From assembly GCA_938041695.1 (NCBI GenBank), contig CALISI010000032.1:1-55385 (forward strand): a DNA stretch of 55,385 bases, in the 5' to 3' direction. Source of the stretch: an uncultured Actinomyces sp. (GTDB lineage Bacteria > Actinomycetota > Actinomycetes > Actinomycetales > Actinomycetaceae). Every line of letters begins with the position of its first letter. Position 1 is the first letter of the stretch. Below the pieces are notes generated by a model. The model was not told the origin of the DNA, did no database searches, and saw nothing but the letters and a program-made list of their open reading frames with translations. Positions 42,830-51,973 of this stretch are shown here, one piece after another. The position numbers and the translations under genes are program-made.

Positions 42830-43656
42830 TATCCGCGCGCGCTCGCCAGGGCCTCAGCGATGTCGCCGCGAATGACGAGCGAACGGTCCGCGATCTCTGC
42901 GGGCGCCGCCGCGTCCAGAGCAACGCACGCGTAGGTTGCCTCCGGATTGTCGTGGACGCGCCGCCAGAACGGAAACTTGATGATGCTCGGCGTATTCATG
43001 CCGACGCCCAACTCGAGGTGAAGCACGCGGCCGGTAGCCGTACGCTCCAGGAAGTCCTGATAACGACCGGCAGCCGCCATCCATCCATCGTCCTGAACGA
43101 AACGGTTGTCGATACGCAGGTTCGTCGTCATCTCCTCCCCGCACCTCGGGCAACGGGGAATCAGCTCCGATGGGATATGCATGCCCTCCTGACTCGCCAC
43201 TGCCTCACGCACCCACGACTCGTTGTCGTACGTGGCGTCGTGACAGGGGATCGAACACTGCAGCAGCCCGTAATCGCCCTGCGTGTAGAACAAGCGTTCC
43301 TTGTCGAAGCCGGAATTTTGGAAACGGTGATCGACGTTCGTGGTGATCACGAAGTAGTCGCGACCGTGCACGAGGTCCAGGAGGTCCGAGTACACCTGCC
43401 CCGGGCCGGACTCGTAGCGCAGTAGGGAGATCATGCGGCTCCAAAACGCCCAGCGCTCCTCCGAAGTGGGGAAGGGGTAGAAGCCGCCCGAGTAGGCGTC
43501 TGTGATGCCGTGCTCGGCGCGGAAGTCTGCGAAATACTCATCGAAAACCGGTCCGGAGTGGTTGTCCCCGTCGGCAGCGGACAGGCCTGCGCCCGCGCCG
43601 ATGAGGATCGCATCAGCGCTCTCGATAGCCTCGTGCAGGGTGGTGGGTCGGTTCAT
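42829..43656 (-). CDS. Class M sirtuin (SirTM-like protein ADP-ribosyltransferase)
   Basis: NAD-dependent sirtuin-fold enzyme, 275 aa. It has GAGAGLSAADG for NAD binding, the SirTM-type TTNVDHRFQNSGF in place of the deacetylase TQNID-LH, a zinc site from CSIPC and CPRCG, and a GVGMNTPSIIKFPFW segment. Known SirTMs ADP-ribosylate a lipoylated GcvH-like protein and are reversed by a linked macrodomain. Here the macrodomain gene is directly upstream on the same strand (24 nt). GGAGGAG precedes the ATG. GcvH-L and the lipoate ligase of the full operon are not in the window. Confidence 0.9.
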   Translation of the reverse strand: MNRPTTLHEAIESADAILIGAGAGLSAADGDNHSGPVFDEYFADFRAEHGITDAYSGGFYPFPTSEERWAFWSRMISLLRYESGPGQVYSDLLDLVHGRDYFVITTNVDHRFQNSGFDKERLFYTQGDYGLLQCSIPCHDATYDNESWVREAVASQEGMHIPSELIPRCPRCGEEMTTNLRIDNRFVQDDGWMAAAGRYQDFLERTATGRVLHLELGVGMNTPSIIKFPFWRRVHDNPEATYACVALDAAAPAEIADRSLVIRGDIAEALASARG

Positions 43657-43680
43657 GTGTCTCCTCCGTCGTTGATGGAT

Positions 43681-44493
43681 TTAGAGCCTGAGAAGGGCGC
43701 GGTACAGGGCCTCGTCGTGGTCGCCGAAGACGTCGAAAATGACGCACAGCTCAGACGCGCCTGGGGCCTCAGACTCAAGGAAGTCGGTGACGGTTGCCAC
43801 CGCGATACGGGCGGCCTCCTCCTGCGGGAAGCCGAAGACACCCGTGGAAATGCAGCAGAAAGCCACCGTGTTGAGCCCATGTGCGGTTGCCTCCTCCAGG
43901 CATCGCTGGTACGAGCGAGCCAGGGCCCCCCGGTGCTCATCAGTGAGCTCTCCGCTCACGATCGGGCCGACCGTGTGGATGACGAAGCGCGACGGCAGAT
44001 GGAAGCCGGGGGTGAGGACGGCCTCGCCCGTCGGGAATCCCGAGGGGCCGTCGCCGCGTGCACGCTCAGCCATGACCACGGCGCATGCCTGCCGCAGTGC
44101 GAGCCCGGATGCGCTGTGGATCGCGTTGTCGATACACGTGTGCCCTGGTGCCCGGCATCCGAGCAGCGCCGAGTTTGCCGCGTTGACGATCGCGTCGACC
44201 TCCAGGCGCGTAATGTCGCCGCGCCACAGCGCCATTCTTGGATGGATCGACGAGGCCGTGGTGTCCTCCCAGGTCACGGTTCCTTGACGCTCGCGCTCGG
44301 TGTCGAGGACAATCGCCTCCGCCTCCGGGTAGCCATCCGGCAGGGGAGCGGGATCACGCATGTTCATGAGGGCACGCAGGTAGGCGCGTGCCTGTGAGGT
44401 GTCCGAGGGGGAAATCTCGTAGCCCATATCCGCAGCCAGGATGTGTAGGGCTGTATGGATGGCCTCGTTGTAGGTGGTGAGTGTGCGCGTCAT
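43681..44493 (-). CDS. Protein-ADP-ribose hydrolase, zinc macrodomain (Zn-Macro)
   Basis: Removes ADP-ribose from protein. It has 270 aa from ATG 44493, which has a CGGAGGG ribosome site; an upstream in-frame ATG at 44520 lacks one. An N-terminal helical region of about 80 residues precedes the macrodomain. That has WRGDITRLEVDAIVNAANS, the zinc loop GCRAPGHTCIDNAIH near residue 110, and CCISTGVFGFPQ. The CxxPxHxCID pattern marks the zinc-containing class tied to SirTM enzymes. It is the first gene of a two-gene operon with the sirtuin. Confidence 0.92.
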   Translation of the reverse strand: MTRTLTTYNEAIHTALHILAADMGYEISPSDTSQARAYLRALMNMRDPAPLPDGYPEAEAIVLDTERERQGTVTWEDTTASSIHPRMALWRGDITRLEVDAIVNAANSALLGCRAPGHTCIDNAIHSASGLALRQACAVVMAERARGDGPSGFPTGEAVLTPGFHLPSRFVIHTVGPIVSGELTDEHRGALARSYQRCLEEATAHGLNTVAFCCISTGVFGFPQEEAARIAVATVTDFLESEAPGASELCVIFDVFGDHDEALYRALLRL

Positions 44494-44581
44494 CAATCCC
44501 TCCGATTGTTTACATGACACATAACTGAGTGCTGTGGGTGTTTATTCCCTACCGTGTTCGCCTATCGCTCCAGCGCATCCC

Positions 44582-44636
44582 TGGCCTCGTACATACGAAA
44601 TCGGCCCCAGCCTCGTAGATACGAGGCCGGGGCCGA
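44582..44636. terminator. Hairpin of the GGCCTCGT family after fumC, with a partial second copy
   Basis: TCGGCCCC-A-GCCTCGT (from 44601), loop AGAT, ACGAGGC-C-GGGGCCGA (to 44636): a 16-bp stem with one mismatch. Directly before it lies GGCCTCGTACATACGA (44583-44598), a partial further copy that shares the CGTACAT junction of the two islet repeats. It lies between macrodomain start and fumC stop and probably ends fumC. Confidence 0.8.
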
Positions 44637-44666
44637 AGCGTCAGCCGCACGCGCGACTGAAGCGGA

Positions 44667-46076
<1,410 letters not shown>

Positions 46077-46164
46077 AGGTGGCTCCTTCGCGTAGGGCTT
46101 ACGTACCATTCTAGGATAGCGCCGCACGCGCACTGAGGCGTGGGGCACTCGTCCTAGTCGCCTC

Positions 46165-47499
46165 CTAGCTCAGCGTACGATCCGCGCTGGGTGCTCGGCG
46201 CAGCAGCCACCAGGCACACGCGCACGACAGCGCGACGAGTGAGAGCGCCAGCACGAAGGGCGACAGGGGCATCCACCCGTACAGGGCGGTGGCGCTCACG
46301 GGGGCGACGATCCACGTGATCGCGCCGGTCGCGTTGATGACGCCGGCGATGCCGCCCTGCTCGCGCGCGCTCACAGCCAGGGACGCGCCCGCCGAGTAGC
46401 CGGGGGACGCCATGCCCGACGCGACGCCCATCGCGAACGTCGAGGCAGCCAGCACCCATAGCGACGGCGCGAGAGTCAGGCAGGAAAGGGCCACGAGTGC
46501 GAGCGTCATACCCGCCCGCAGGAGCCTGCGCGGTCCCCACCCCAGGCGAGGCACGACGATCAGCTGCATGAGCATCGCTCCGGCCGCGTTGGCCAGCAGC
46601 ATGAGCGCGGTGACCGAGACTGCGGGCGCGGGCTCGAGTCCGCCGCGGTCCTGGACGAGGAAGCCCATCGTGATCTGAACGACGCCGTTCGCGAAATAGA
46701 TTCCGAACACCGAAGCGATCCACGGGGCGATGCGCCGGTCGGTCCACTGCACGCGCGGGGGCAGTTCCCCGTCCGCTTTCCCCGCGCTCGCGTTATCCGC
46801 CGCGGGTTCATTCGACGAGGCCGGGGTTGCCTCCTCTTGTTCGCTGTCCGCGCCGCTCAGGAGGGGCAGGCGCCTCCTCGGGCCGGTGGATGCTCCGTCG
46901 CGGGGCAGCCAGATGAGGGCGATGGCCAGCGCGATGAGGACGAAAATCGGCGTGGCGTGCACGGGGCCGAAAATCCACCACGCACCCAGCGCCGAGGACA
47001 CGAGGGAGCCGACCATGACGGACAGGTTGATCGCGCCGGAGAACGCGGACGTGCCGCGCACGCGCGAGGCCTCGTCGGGGGTCGCCTCGGCGACGAGGGC
47101 CTGGCCCGTCGGCGGGATCGCAGCGACCGCCGCGCCGAAGAAAGGACCGCGCGCCGCCATGATGGCGCCCGCCGCGAGGAAAGCGCCGATGTAGCCGGCC
47201 GCCCGCGCCCACACCGCCGCCGAAAAGAGCGTGCCCGCCGTGAGTGCCAAGAAGAGCGCCAGCAGGATGACGCGCCTGCGCCCCCACGCGATCGAACGGC
47301 GTCCCCAGAACTGGCTGAGCGCCGTCACCGCGGCGGCCGCCAGGGACACCGCCGCGCCCACGATCCACTCGGGCAGGTTAAGAGCGCGCGAGAGGGGAGC
47401 GATCGACACGTTGAGCATGTTCTGCGCCGTGTACGTAAACAGCGCGATCGCCACGAGCGCGCGCAGCGTCGGATTCGTCAGCAATGGTGATGAGGGCAC
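46165..47499 (-). CDS. MFS transporter
   Basis: Major facilitator efflux-type protein of 444 aa with twelve predicted helices. A charged central loop of about 60 residues (RDGASTGPRRRLPLLSGADSEQEEATPASSNEPAADN) lies after helix 6. The helix 2-3 loop (FWGRRSIAWGRRRVILL) is a variant of the GxxxDRxGRR motif. Substrate unknown. Start is GTG 47499, 5 nt after a TAGGAT box. Confidence 0.88.
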   Translation of the reverse strand: MPSSPLLTNPTLRALVAIALFTYTAQNMLNVSIAPLSRALNLPEWIVGAAVSLAAAAVTALSQFWGRRSIAWGRRRVILLALFLALTAGTLFSAAVWARAAGYIGAFLAAGAIMAARGPFFGAAVAAIPPTGQALVAEATPDEASRVRGTSAFSGAINLSVMVGSLVSSALGAWWIFGPVHATPIFVLIALAIALIWLPRDGASTGPRRRLPLLSGADSEQEEATPASSNEPAADNASAGKADGELPPRVQWTDRRIAPWIASVFGIYFANGVVQITMGFLVQDRGGLEPAPAVSVTALMLLANAAGAMLMQLIVVPRLGWGPRRLLRAGMTLALVALSCLTLAPSLWVLAASTFAMGVASGMASPGYSAGASLAVSAREQGGIAGVINATGAITWIVAPVSATALYGWMPLSPFVLALSLVALSCACAWWLLRRAPSADRTLS

Positions 47500-47504
47500 A
47501 GTGC

Positions 47505-47510
47505 ATCCTA
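47505..47510 (-). promoter_or_regulatory. -10 box of the MFS gene
   Basis: TAGGAT on the minus strand, 5 nt before GTG 47499, directly left of the folA terminator. Confidence 0.45.
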
Positions 47511-47515
47511 CGACG

Positions 47516-47542
47516 AAGGCCCCGCGCGATGCGCGGGGCCTT
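47516..47542 (-). terminator. Terminator of the thyA-folA operon
   Basis: AAGGCCCCGCGC, 3-nt loop, GCGCGGGGCCTT: a 12-bp stem just after the folA stop. Confidence 0.8.
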
Positions 47543-47571
47543 GCCGGACAGGTAACGAAACGGGGAAACGC

Positions 47572-48105
47572 TTAGCGCTGCACCCAGGTGCTCACCTTCC
47601 AGCGAGCATCGCCCGAGCGCTCACGCCACTCGGCATCGCTGCGCTCTTCGTCCCGACGCCACAGCGCCGGATCCAGCGGCGGCGCGTACACGAACGTCGA
47701 GCCCTTGGGCGCGCTCGCGGCCACGTCCAGCTCCAGATCGGTGACCACGGCCTCGTCCAGGAGGGGAAGGGTCTCGGCGTACAGCTGAGCCCCGCCCGTG
47801 ATCCAGATGTAGGGGGCGTCCGTGCGCGCCGTTTCCTCGCGCGCGGCATCCAGGGCCTCGTCGATCGAGGAGACGACGAACGCACCTGCAGCCTCGTACC
47901 CGGGCGTACGGGTGATGACGATGTTCGTCCGGCCTGGCAGCGCGCGACCCAGGGCCTCCCACGAGCGGCGACCCATGATGATCGGGCAGCCCATCGTGGA
48001 CTCCTTAAAATGGCGGAAATCAGCGGGAACATGCCAGGACATGGCCGTGCCCGTCCCGAGGATCCCGTTGCTATCCTGCGCCCAAATCGCGGCGAGCTTC
48101 GTCAT
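47572..48105 (-). CDS. folA: Dihydrofolate reductase
   Basis: Reduces dihydrofolate with NADPH to regenerate the cofactor used up by thymidylate synthase. It has 177 aa. Landmarks are AAIWAQDSNGILGTGTAMSWHVPADFRHFK, MGRRSWEALGRALPGRTNIVITR and WITGGAQLY. Its ATG overlaps the thyA stop by 4 nt, so the two enzymes of the dTMP cycle are coupled. Confidence 0.96.
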   Translation of the reverse strand: MTKLAAIWAQDSNGILGTGTAMSWHVPADFRHFKESTMGCPIIMGRRSWEALGRALPGRTNIVITRTPGYEAAGAFVVSSIDEALDAAREETARTDAPYIWITGGAQLYAETLPLLDEAVVTDLELDVAASAPKGSTFVYAPPLDPALWRRDEERSDAEWRERSGDARWKVSTWVQR

Positions 48106-48905
48106 ACGGCGACCGGAGCCTTGATCGTGGGGTGATGCTGGTAGTCGACGACCGAAATGTCATCGAAGGAGTACTCGAACATCGACGGGGCCTTCGCGAG
48201 TTCCAGGCGCGGGAACGGGTACGGCTCGCGGCTCAGCTGCTCGGTCACCTGCTCCGTGTGGTTGGAGTAGATGTGGCAGTCTCCGCCCGTCCAAATGAAG
48301 TCGCCGACCTGAAGGCCCGCCTGCTGGGCGAACATGTGGGTGAGCAGCGAGTAGGACGCGATGTTGAAGGGCACGCCCAGGAACATGTCTGCACTGCGCT
48401 GGTAGAGCTGCAGCGACAGGCGGCCGTCGGCCACGTACAGCTGGAAGAACGCGTGGCAGGGCTCAAGCGCCATCTCCGGCAGGTCGCCGACGTTCCACGC
48501 GGACACCACCATGCGGCGCGAATCCGGGTTCGTCTTCAGCGTCTCGAGGACCTGGGAAATCTGGTCGATGTGACGACCACCCCCCGCATTCCAGGAACGC
48601 CACTGGACGCCGTACACCGGGCCCAGCTCGCCCTCCTCGTCCGCCCACTCGTTCCAGATGCGGATCCCGTTGTCCTGGAGCCAGGACACGTTCGACGAAC
48701 CCGACAGGAACCACAGGAGTTCACCGACCACCGACTTGACATGCACGCGCTTCGTCGTGATCAGCGGGAACCCCTTGGACAGGTCGTAGCGCAGCTGCGC
48801 CCCGAACAGGGAACGCGTGCCCGTGCCGGTGCGGTCACCCTTGGGGGTGCCCTCGCGCATAATGCGCGCCAGCAGGTCCTCGTACTGGCGGTCGACGGCG
48901 CTCAC
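48102..48905 (-). CDS. thyA: Thymidylate synthase
   Basis: Methylates dUMP to dTMP with methylene-tetrahydrofolate. It has 267 aa from GTG 48905. The catalytic Cys is at about 150 in LEPCHAFFQLYV; RTGTGTRSLFG, QRSADMFLGVPFNIASY and the WTGGDCHIYSNH dUMP site are all present. The GTG lies one base after the stop of the OsmC gene, so the order OsmC-thyA-folA is an operon. Confidence 0.96.
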   Translation of the reverse strand: MSAVDRQYEDLLARIMREGTPKGDRTGTGTRSLFGAQLRYDLSKGFPLITTKRVHVKSVVGELLWFLSGSSNVSWLQDNGIRIWNEWADEEGELGPVYGVQWRSWNAGGGRHIDQISQVLETLKTNPDSRRMVVSAWNVGDLPEMALEPCHAFFQLYVADGRLSLQLYQRSADMFLGVPFNIASYSLLTHMFAQQAGLQVGDFIWTGGDCHIYSNHTEQVTEQLSREPYPFPRLELAKAPSMFEYSFDDISVVDYQHHPTIKAPVAV

Positions 48906-48906
48906 G

Positions 48907-49332
48907 TCAGTCGATCCGCTCGTTCGTCCACGTGTGCGATGCCGGCAGAGCCTGATCGACGACCGAGTGCGCGATCGTGCAGTTACGCTCGATGGCCGAG
49001 TTCGCGCGGCGCTCAAGGTCCGCGATCTCGTCCTCGGACAGGGCGGACAGATCCTGGACCAGCTCGACGTCCACGTGCGTGAAGCGATCGTGCTCCTGGT
49101 CGTAGTCGGCCGACACGCCGACAAACTGTTCGAAGTCATCGCCCAGGCGGGAGGCCAGACGCGCGTCTGAGCTCATCGCCTTGCAGCCCGCGATCGCGAG
49201 CTTGAGCAGGTCGCCGGGGGAGAAGAGGCCGGGGCCGTGACCGATGCGGATCTCGGCGCCGTCCTGATTGCGGGCGACGTACTGACGCACGCCCGTACGC
49301 TGCATGTACAGGGACTTCGGGGTATCACTCAT
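48907..49332 (-). CDS. OsmC family protein
   Basis: Peroxide-reducing OsmC/Ohr-fold protein, 141 aa. Two conserved cysteines are in LAIAGCKAMSSDARLAS and ERNCTIAHSVV, the pair used to reduce organic hydroperoxides. ATG 49332 is preferred over a longer frame because homology starts here (SDTPKSLYMQRTGVRQYVARNQ). The gene is co-transcribed with thyA and folA. The reductant is unknown. Confidence 0.87.
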   Translation of the reverse strand: MSDTPKSLYMQRTGVRQYVARNQDGAEIRIGHGPGLFSPGDLLKLAIAGCKAMSSDARLASRLGDDFEQFVGVSADYDQEHDRFTHVDVELVQDLSALSEDEIADLERRANSAIERNCTIAHSVVDQALPASHTWTNERID

Positions 49333-49356
49333 GGGCACTATTGTGTCGCGAAAAGA

Positions 49357-49394
49357 CCCCGCCCGCCCGTGCAACATGCGCCGGGCGGGCGGGG
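49357..49394 (-). terminator. Terminator of the DUF2505 gene
   Basis: A 13-bp GC-only stem (CCCCGCCCGCCCG and complement) with a 12-nt loop; on the minus strand it is followed by TCTTTTC. A strong intrinsic terminator, between the DUF2505 gene and the OsmC start. Confidence 0.85.
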
Positions 49395-49419
49395 TTCCTC
49401 GTAGAGCGTAGAGAAAGCT

Positions 49420-49902
49420 TTAGCGATGCTCCTCCAACCACTGCGCGGCGCTCGCCTGCTCGTTCTCGGTCAGGCGGCCCACGCGGGCCACCGCCTCCTT
49501 CTCGATGCGTCCGCCCAGCAGCGGCACGCGCACCGACAGGTTGCCGCTCACCTCGCGGGCGCTTCCCGCATCGCTTGGGGTCAGTGTGGACGTGGCCTCG
49601 ACGGACACCGGCGCGCCGTCCACGGTCACGGATGTGCGCGAGGTCGCCTCGGCCTCGTTGAGTGTCCACTCCTCGGTGAAAGTGACGCGCAGATCAGACT
49701 TGACAAAGCGCGTGGCCGCCGCCGGAATTAGCTCGGGGCGCACGGTGCCCGCGTACGACACGCGCTCACCTTCCACGGACACGGTCGTCGAGCCTTCCAC
49801 GACAAACCGACCGAAGCGTCGCTCCAGGTAGTCGGGGGTCAGGTACATGGCGACGACCTCGTCGACAGTACCGGGATACGACATAGACTGCGTGAACTGC
49901 AT
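49420..49902 (-). CDS. DUF2505 family protein
   Basis: 160-aa protein with an SRPBCC/START-like pattern: strand-helix MQFTQSMSYPGTVDEVVAMYLTPDYLERRFG at the start, a series of beta strands and a long C-terminal helix (KEAVARVGRLTENEQASAAQWLEEH). Such folds bind hydrophobic ligands, but no ligand is known for the family. ATG 49902 follows AGGAGAG. It is divergent from pdtaS. Confidence 0.87.
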   Translation of the reverse strand: MQFTQSMSYPGTVDEVVAMYLTPDYLERRFGRFVVEGSTTVSVEGERVSYAGTVRPELIPAAATRFVKSDLRVTFTEEWTLNEAEATSRTSVTVDGAPVSVEATSTLTPSDAGSAREVSGNLSVRVPLLGGRIEKEAVARVGRLTENEQASAAQWLEEHR

Positions 49903-49987
49903 GGCTCTCCTGACGAAAGAAGCGGCGCCGAAGCGTGTCCCGGCGCTCATTTACAACGAAGGTCCGCCCTCGCGGCCCCACTCCCTT

Positions 49988-49993
49988 TAGAGT
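49988..49993 (+). promoter_or_regulatory. -10 box of pdtaS
   Basis: TAGAGT, 6 nt before ATG 50000. Confidence 0.5.
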
Positions 49994-49999
49994 AGATGC

Positions 50000-51460
50000 A
50001 TGCGTAGTCTCATGCAGTTAGCTGAAGAAGCCTCTTCGACGCCGTTGTCGGAGCAGGACATCGATTGGCTGCACCTCCTCCTCGCGGACTGGCAGGTGCT
50101 CGCTGACCTGGCGGCCGCCGACCTGGTTTTGTGGCTGCCTGCCGACGACGGGCGCTTCATCGCGGCCGCCCACTGCCGCCCCGCAACCTCCGCGACCGTT
50201 CACGTGGACGACATCATCGGCCTCCACCTGCCCGCCGCCCGCGAAATCGATCTGCGTCGCGCCCTGCAGTCCGGGGAGGTCGTGCGCTCGACGGCCGCGC
50301 GCTGGGCCGGCACGTACTCAATGATGGAAACCTGCGTGCCCGTGTGCCACGACGGGCGCATCATCGCCGTCGTCACGCGCGAGGCGAACCTGTCCAGCCC
50401 GCGTCTGTCCCTCGGATTCGAAGGATGGACAGTGGCGGCTGCCGACACTCTGTGCCAGATGATGGCGCGCGGCGAATACCCCTACGACTCGACCCCGCAG
50501 GTCACCTCCCACGGCGTCCCGCGCGTCCTCGACGGTGCCGTCCTGCTCGACGCGGAGGGGCGCGTGCAGCACGCGACCCCCAACGCCGTGTCCTGTCTGC
50601 GCCGCCTCGGCATCCGCACCCACGTGACCGGCAAAGTCCTCGCCCAGGAGGTCACCGAGGTCATCGGGGATGGCACCCTCATCGAAGAATCCATGGCGGT
50701 CGTCGTGATGGGGCGCGCCTCCTGGCGCGTCGAGATCGCCGCGCGCGCCTCCACCGTCAGCATGCGAGCCCTGCCCCTCGTCAACGGGCGCAAGCGCCTG
50801 GGCGCCGTCATCCTCACGCGCGACGTCTCCGAGGTCCACCGCCACGAGCAGGAGCTCATGACGAAGGACGCGACGATCCGCGAGATCCACCACCGCGTGA
50901 AGAACAACCTGCAGACCGTGTCCGCCCTGCTGCGCCTGCAGTCGCGCCGCTCATCTGAGGAGGCTGTCAAGGTGGCGCTTGCCGAGGCCGAGCGTCGCGT
51001 GCAGGCAATCGCGACCGTGCACGCCGCCCTGTCGCAGAACGTGGATGAGTCGGTGGACTTCGACGAGGTCGCACGCACGATCGTGCGCATGGCCGGTGCG
51101 ATCGCGTCCACGGACCATAGCGTCGAGGTCATCACGACCGGCAGCTTTGGCACCATTCAGGCCGATCAGGCTCAGGCCCTGGCGACCGTCCTCAACGAGC
51201 TGGTCGCCAACTCTGTCGAGCACGGCCTCGCGGACCGTGATGGCCTTATCGAGGTGCGCGCCGAACGCCTGGGCTCGTCCATGACGGTGACCGTCGCCGA
51301 CGACGGTGTGGGCTTCGTGCCGGGTACGCCGATGAGTGGCCTGGGCACGCAGATCGTCCATCAGATGGTGCGCGGTGAACTCAAGGGCTCCATCGAGTGG
51401 GCCCCGCGTCAGGGCGGCGGCACGCTCGTCACGCTCCACGCGAACCTGGACCCCGCCTGA
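50000..51460 (+). CDS. pdtaS: Sensor histidine kinase PdtaS
   Basis: Soluble sensor kinase of 486 aa. A GAF-like domain occupies about 1-150 and a PAS-like domain about 170-285. The HisKA_2 dimerisation helix carries the phospho-acceptor in EIHHRVKNNLQT (His297/His298), and a HATPase domain follows with NELVANSVEHG and VADDGVGFVPG. The partner PdtaR, an antiterminator response regulator, is not in the window. The kinase sits next to whiB1 as in Mycobacterium (Rv3219/Rv3220c). No membrane segment. Start is supported by TAGAGT 6 nt upstream. Confidence 0.94.
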   Translation: MRSLMQLAEEASSTPLSEQDIDWLHLLLADWQVLADLAAADLVLWLPADDGRFIAAAHCRPATSATVHVDDIIGLHLPAAREIDLRRALQSGEVVRSTAARWAGTYSMMETCVPVCHDGRIIAVVTREANLSSPRLSLGFEGWTVAAADTLCQMMARGEYPYDSTPQVTSHGVPRVLDGAVLLDAEGRVQHATPNAVSCLRRLGIRTHVTGKVLAQEVTEVIGDGTLIEESMAVVVMGRASWRVEIAARASTVSMRALPLVNGRKRLGAVILTRDVSEVHRHEQELMTKDATIREIHHRVKNNLQTVSALLRLQSRRSSEEAVKVALAEAERRVQAIATVHAALSQNVDESVDFDEVARTIVRMAGAIASTDHSVEVITTGSFGTIQADQAQALATVLNELVANSVEHGLADRDGLIEVRAERLGSSMTVTVADDGVGFVPGTPMSGLGTQIVHQMVRGELKGSIEWAPRQGGGTLVTLHANLDPA

Positions 51461-51498
51461 CGGGGTCTGCGCGGGCGGGATAAACGTTTATCGACGAA

Positions 51499-51533
51499 CG
51501 AGGCCGGGGATCCATTGGGGATCCCCGGCCTCG
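51499..51533. terminator. Variant GGCCTCGT-family hairpin between pdtaS and whiB1
   Basis: CGAGGCCGGGGATCC and its exact complement, a 15-bp stem with a short loop, between convergent genes. The orientation of the arms is reversed relative to the other copies (right arm first), and an extra GGATCC extends the stem. Confidence 0.8.
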
Positions 51534-51566
51534 ATCGTTGGTGCGCCGCGGGGCGGCGGTGGTCTG

Positions 51567-51818
51567 TTAGCAGCCCGCGCGGCGTGCGCGCGCGGCGCGG
51601 CGCTTGAGAGCGCGGCGCTCTTCCTCGCTCATGCCGCCCCACACGCCGGCATCCTGGTTGTTGTCGATAGCCCACTGCAGGCAGATGCCCACGACCTCAC
51701 ACTCGCGGCACACGGCCTTGGCCTCGGCGACCTGTGCGATGGCTGGGCCCGTGTTCCCGATGGGGAAGAAAAGTTCCGGGTTAACTGTCAGGCATGCCGC
51801 CTTACTCCGCCAATCCAT
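51567..51818 (-). CDS. whiB1: WhiB1-type iron-sulfur transcriptional regulator
   Basis: 83-aa WhiB protein. The four cluster-binding cysteines are Cys9, Cys37, Cys40 and Cys46 (AVCRECEVVGIC), exactly the WhiB1 spacing. The GVWGGMSEEERRALKRR turn and basic tail contact sigma factor and DNA. In Mycobacterium WhiB1 is essential, senses nitric oxide and binds the primary sigma factor; a similar role is expected here. It is convergent with pdtaS across the hairpin. Confidence 0.96.
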   Translation of the reverse strand: MDWRSKAACLTVNPELFFPIGNTGPAIAQVAEAKAVCRECEVVGICLQWAIDNNQDAGVWGGMSEEERRALKRRAARARRAGC

Positions 51819-51973
51819 GATGTGTCTTTCGCTCCTCGACTGCCGTGCGCTCGGGATGTCTCGCTTGTTCTCTAGTCAGTGTCCGTTCGTCATCTTAGTC
51901 GCGCAAGGGGGAGGTAACAGCGAAATGACAACGTCACTATGCGGCTGCTCACGGAGCCCGAATAAGATGGGAC

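Noticed and set aside
46815..46827. GACGAGGCCGGGG motif inside the MFS gene (and a similar one near 54640 in the FtsK-like gene)
   Set aside because: Only one arm and inside coding sequence; likely a chance match in high-GC coding DNA or a non-functional half copy.
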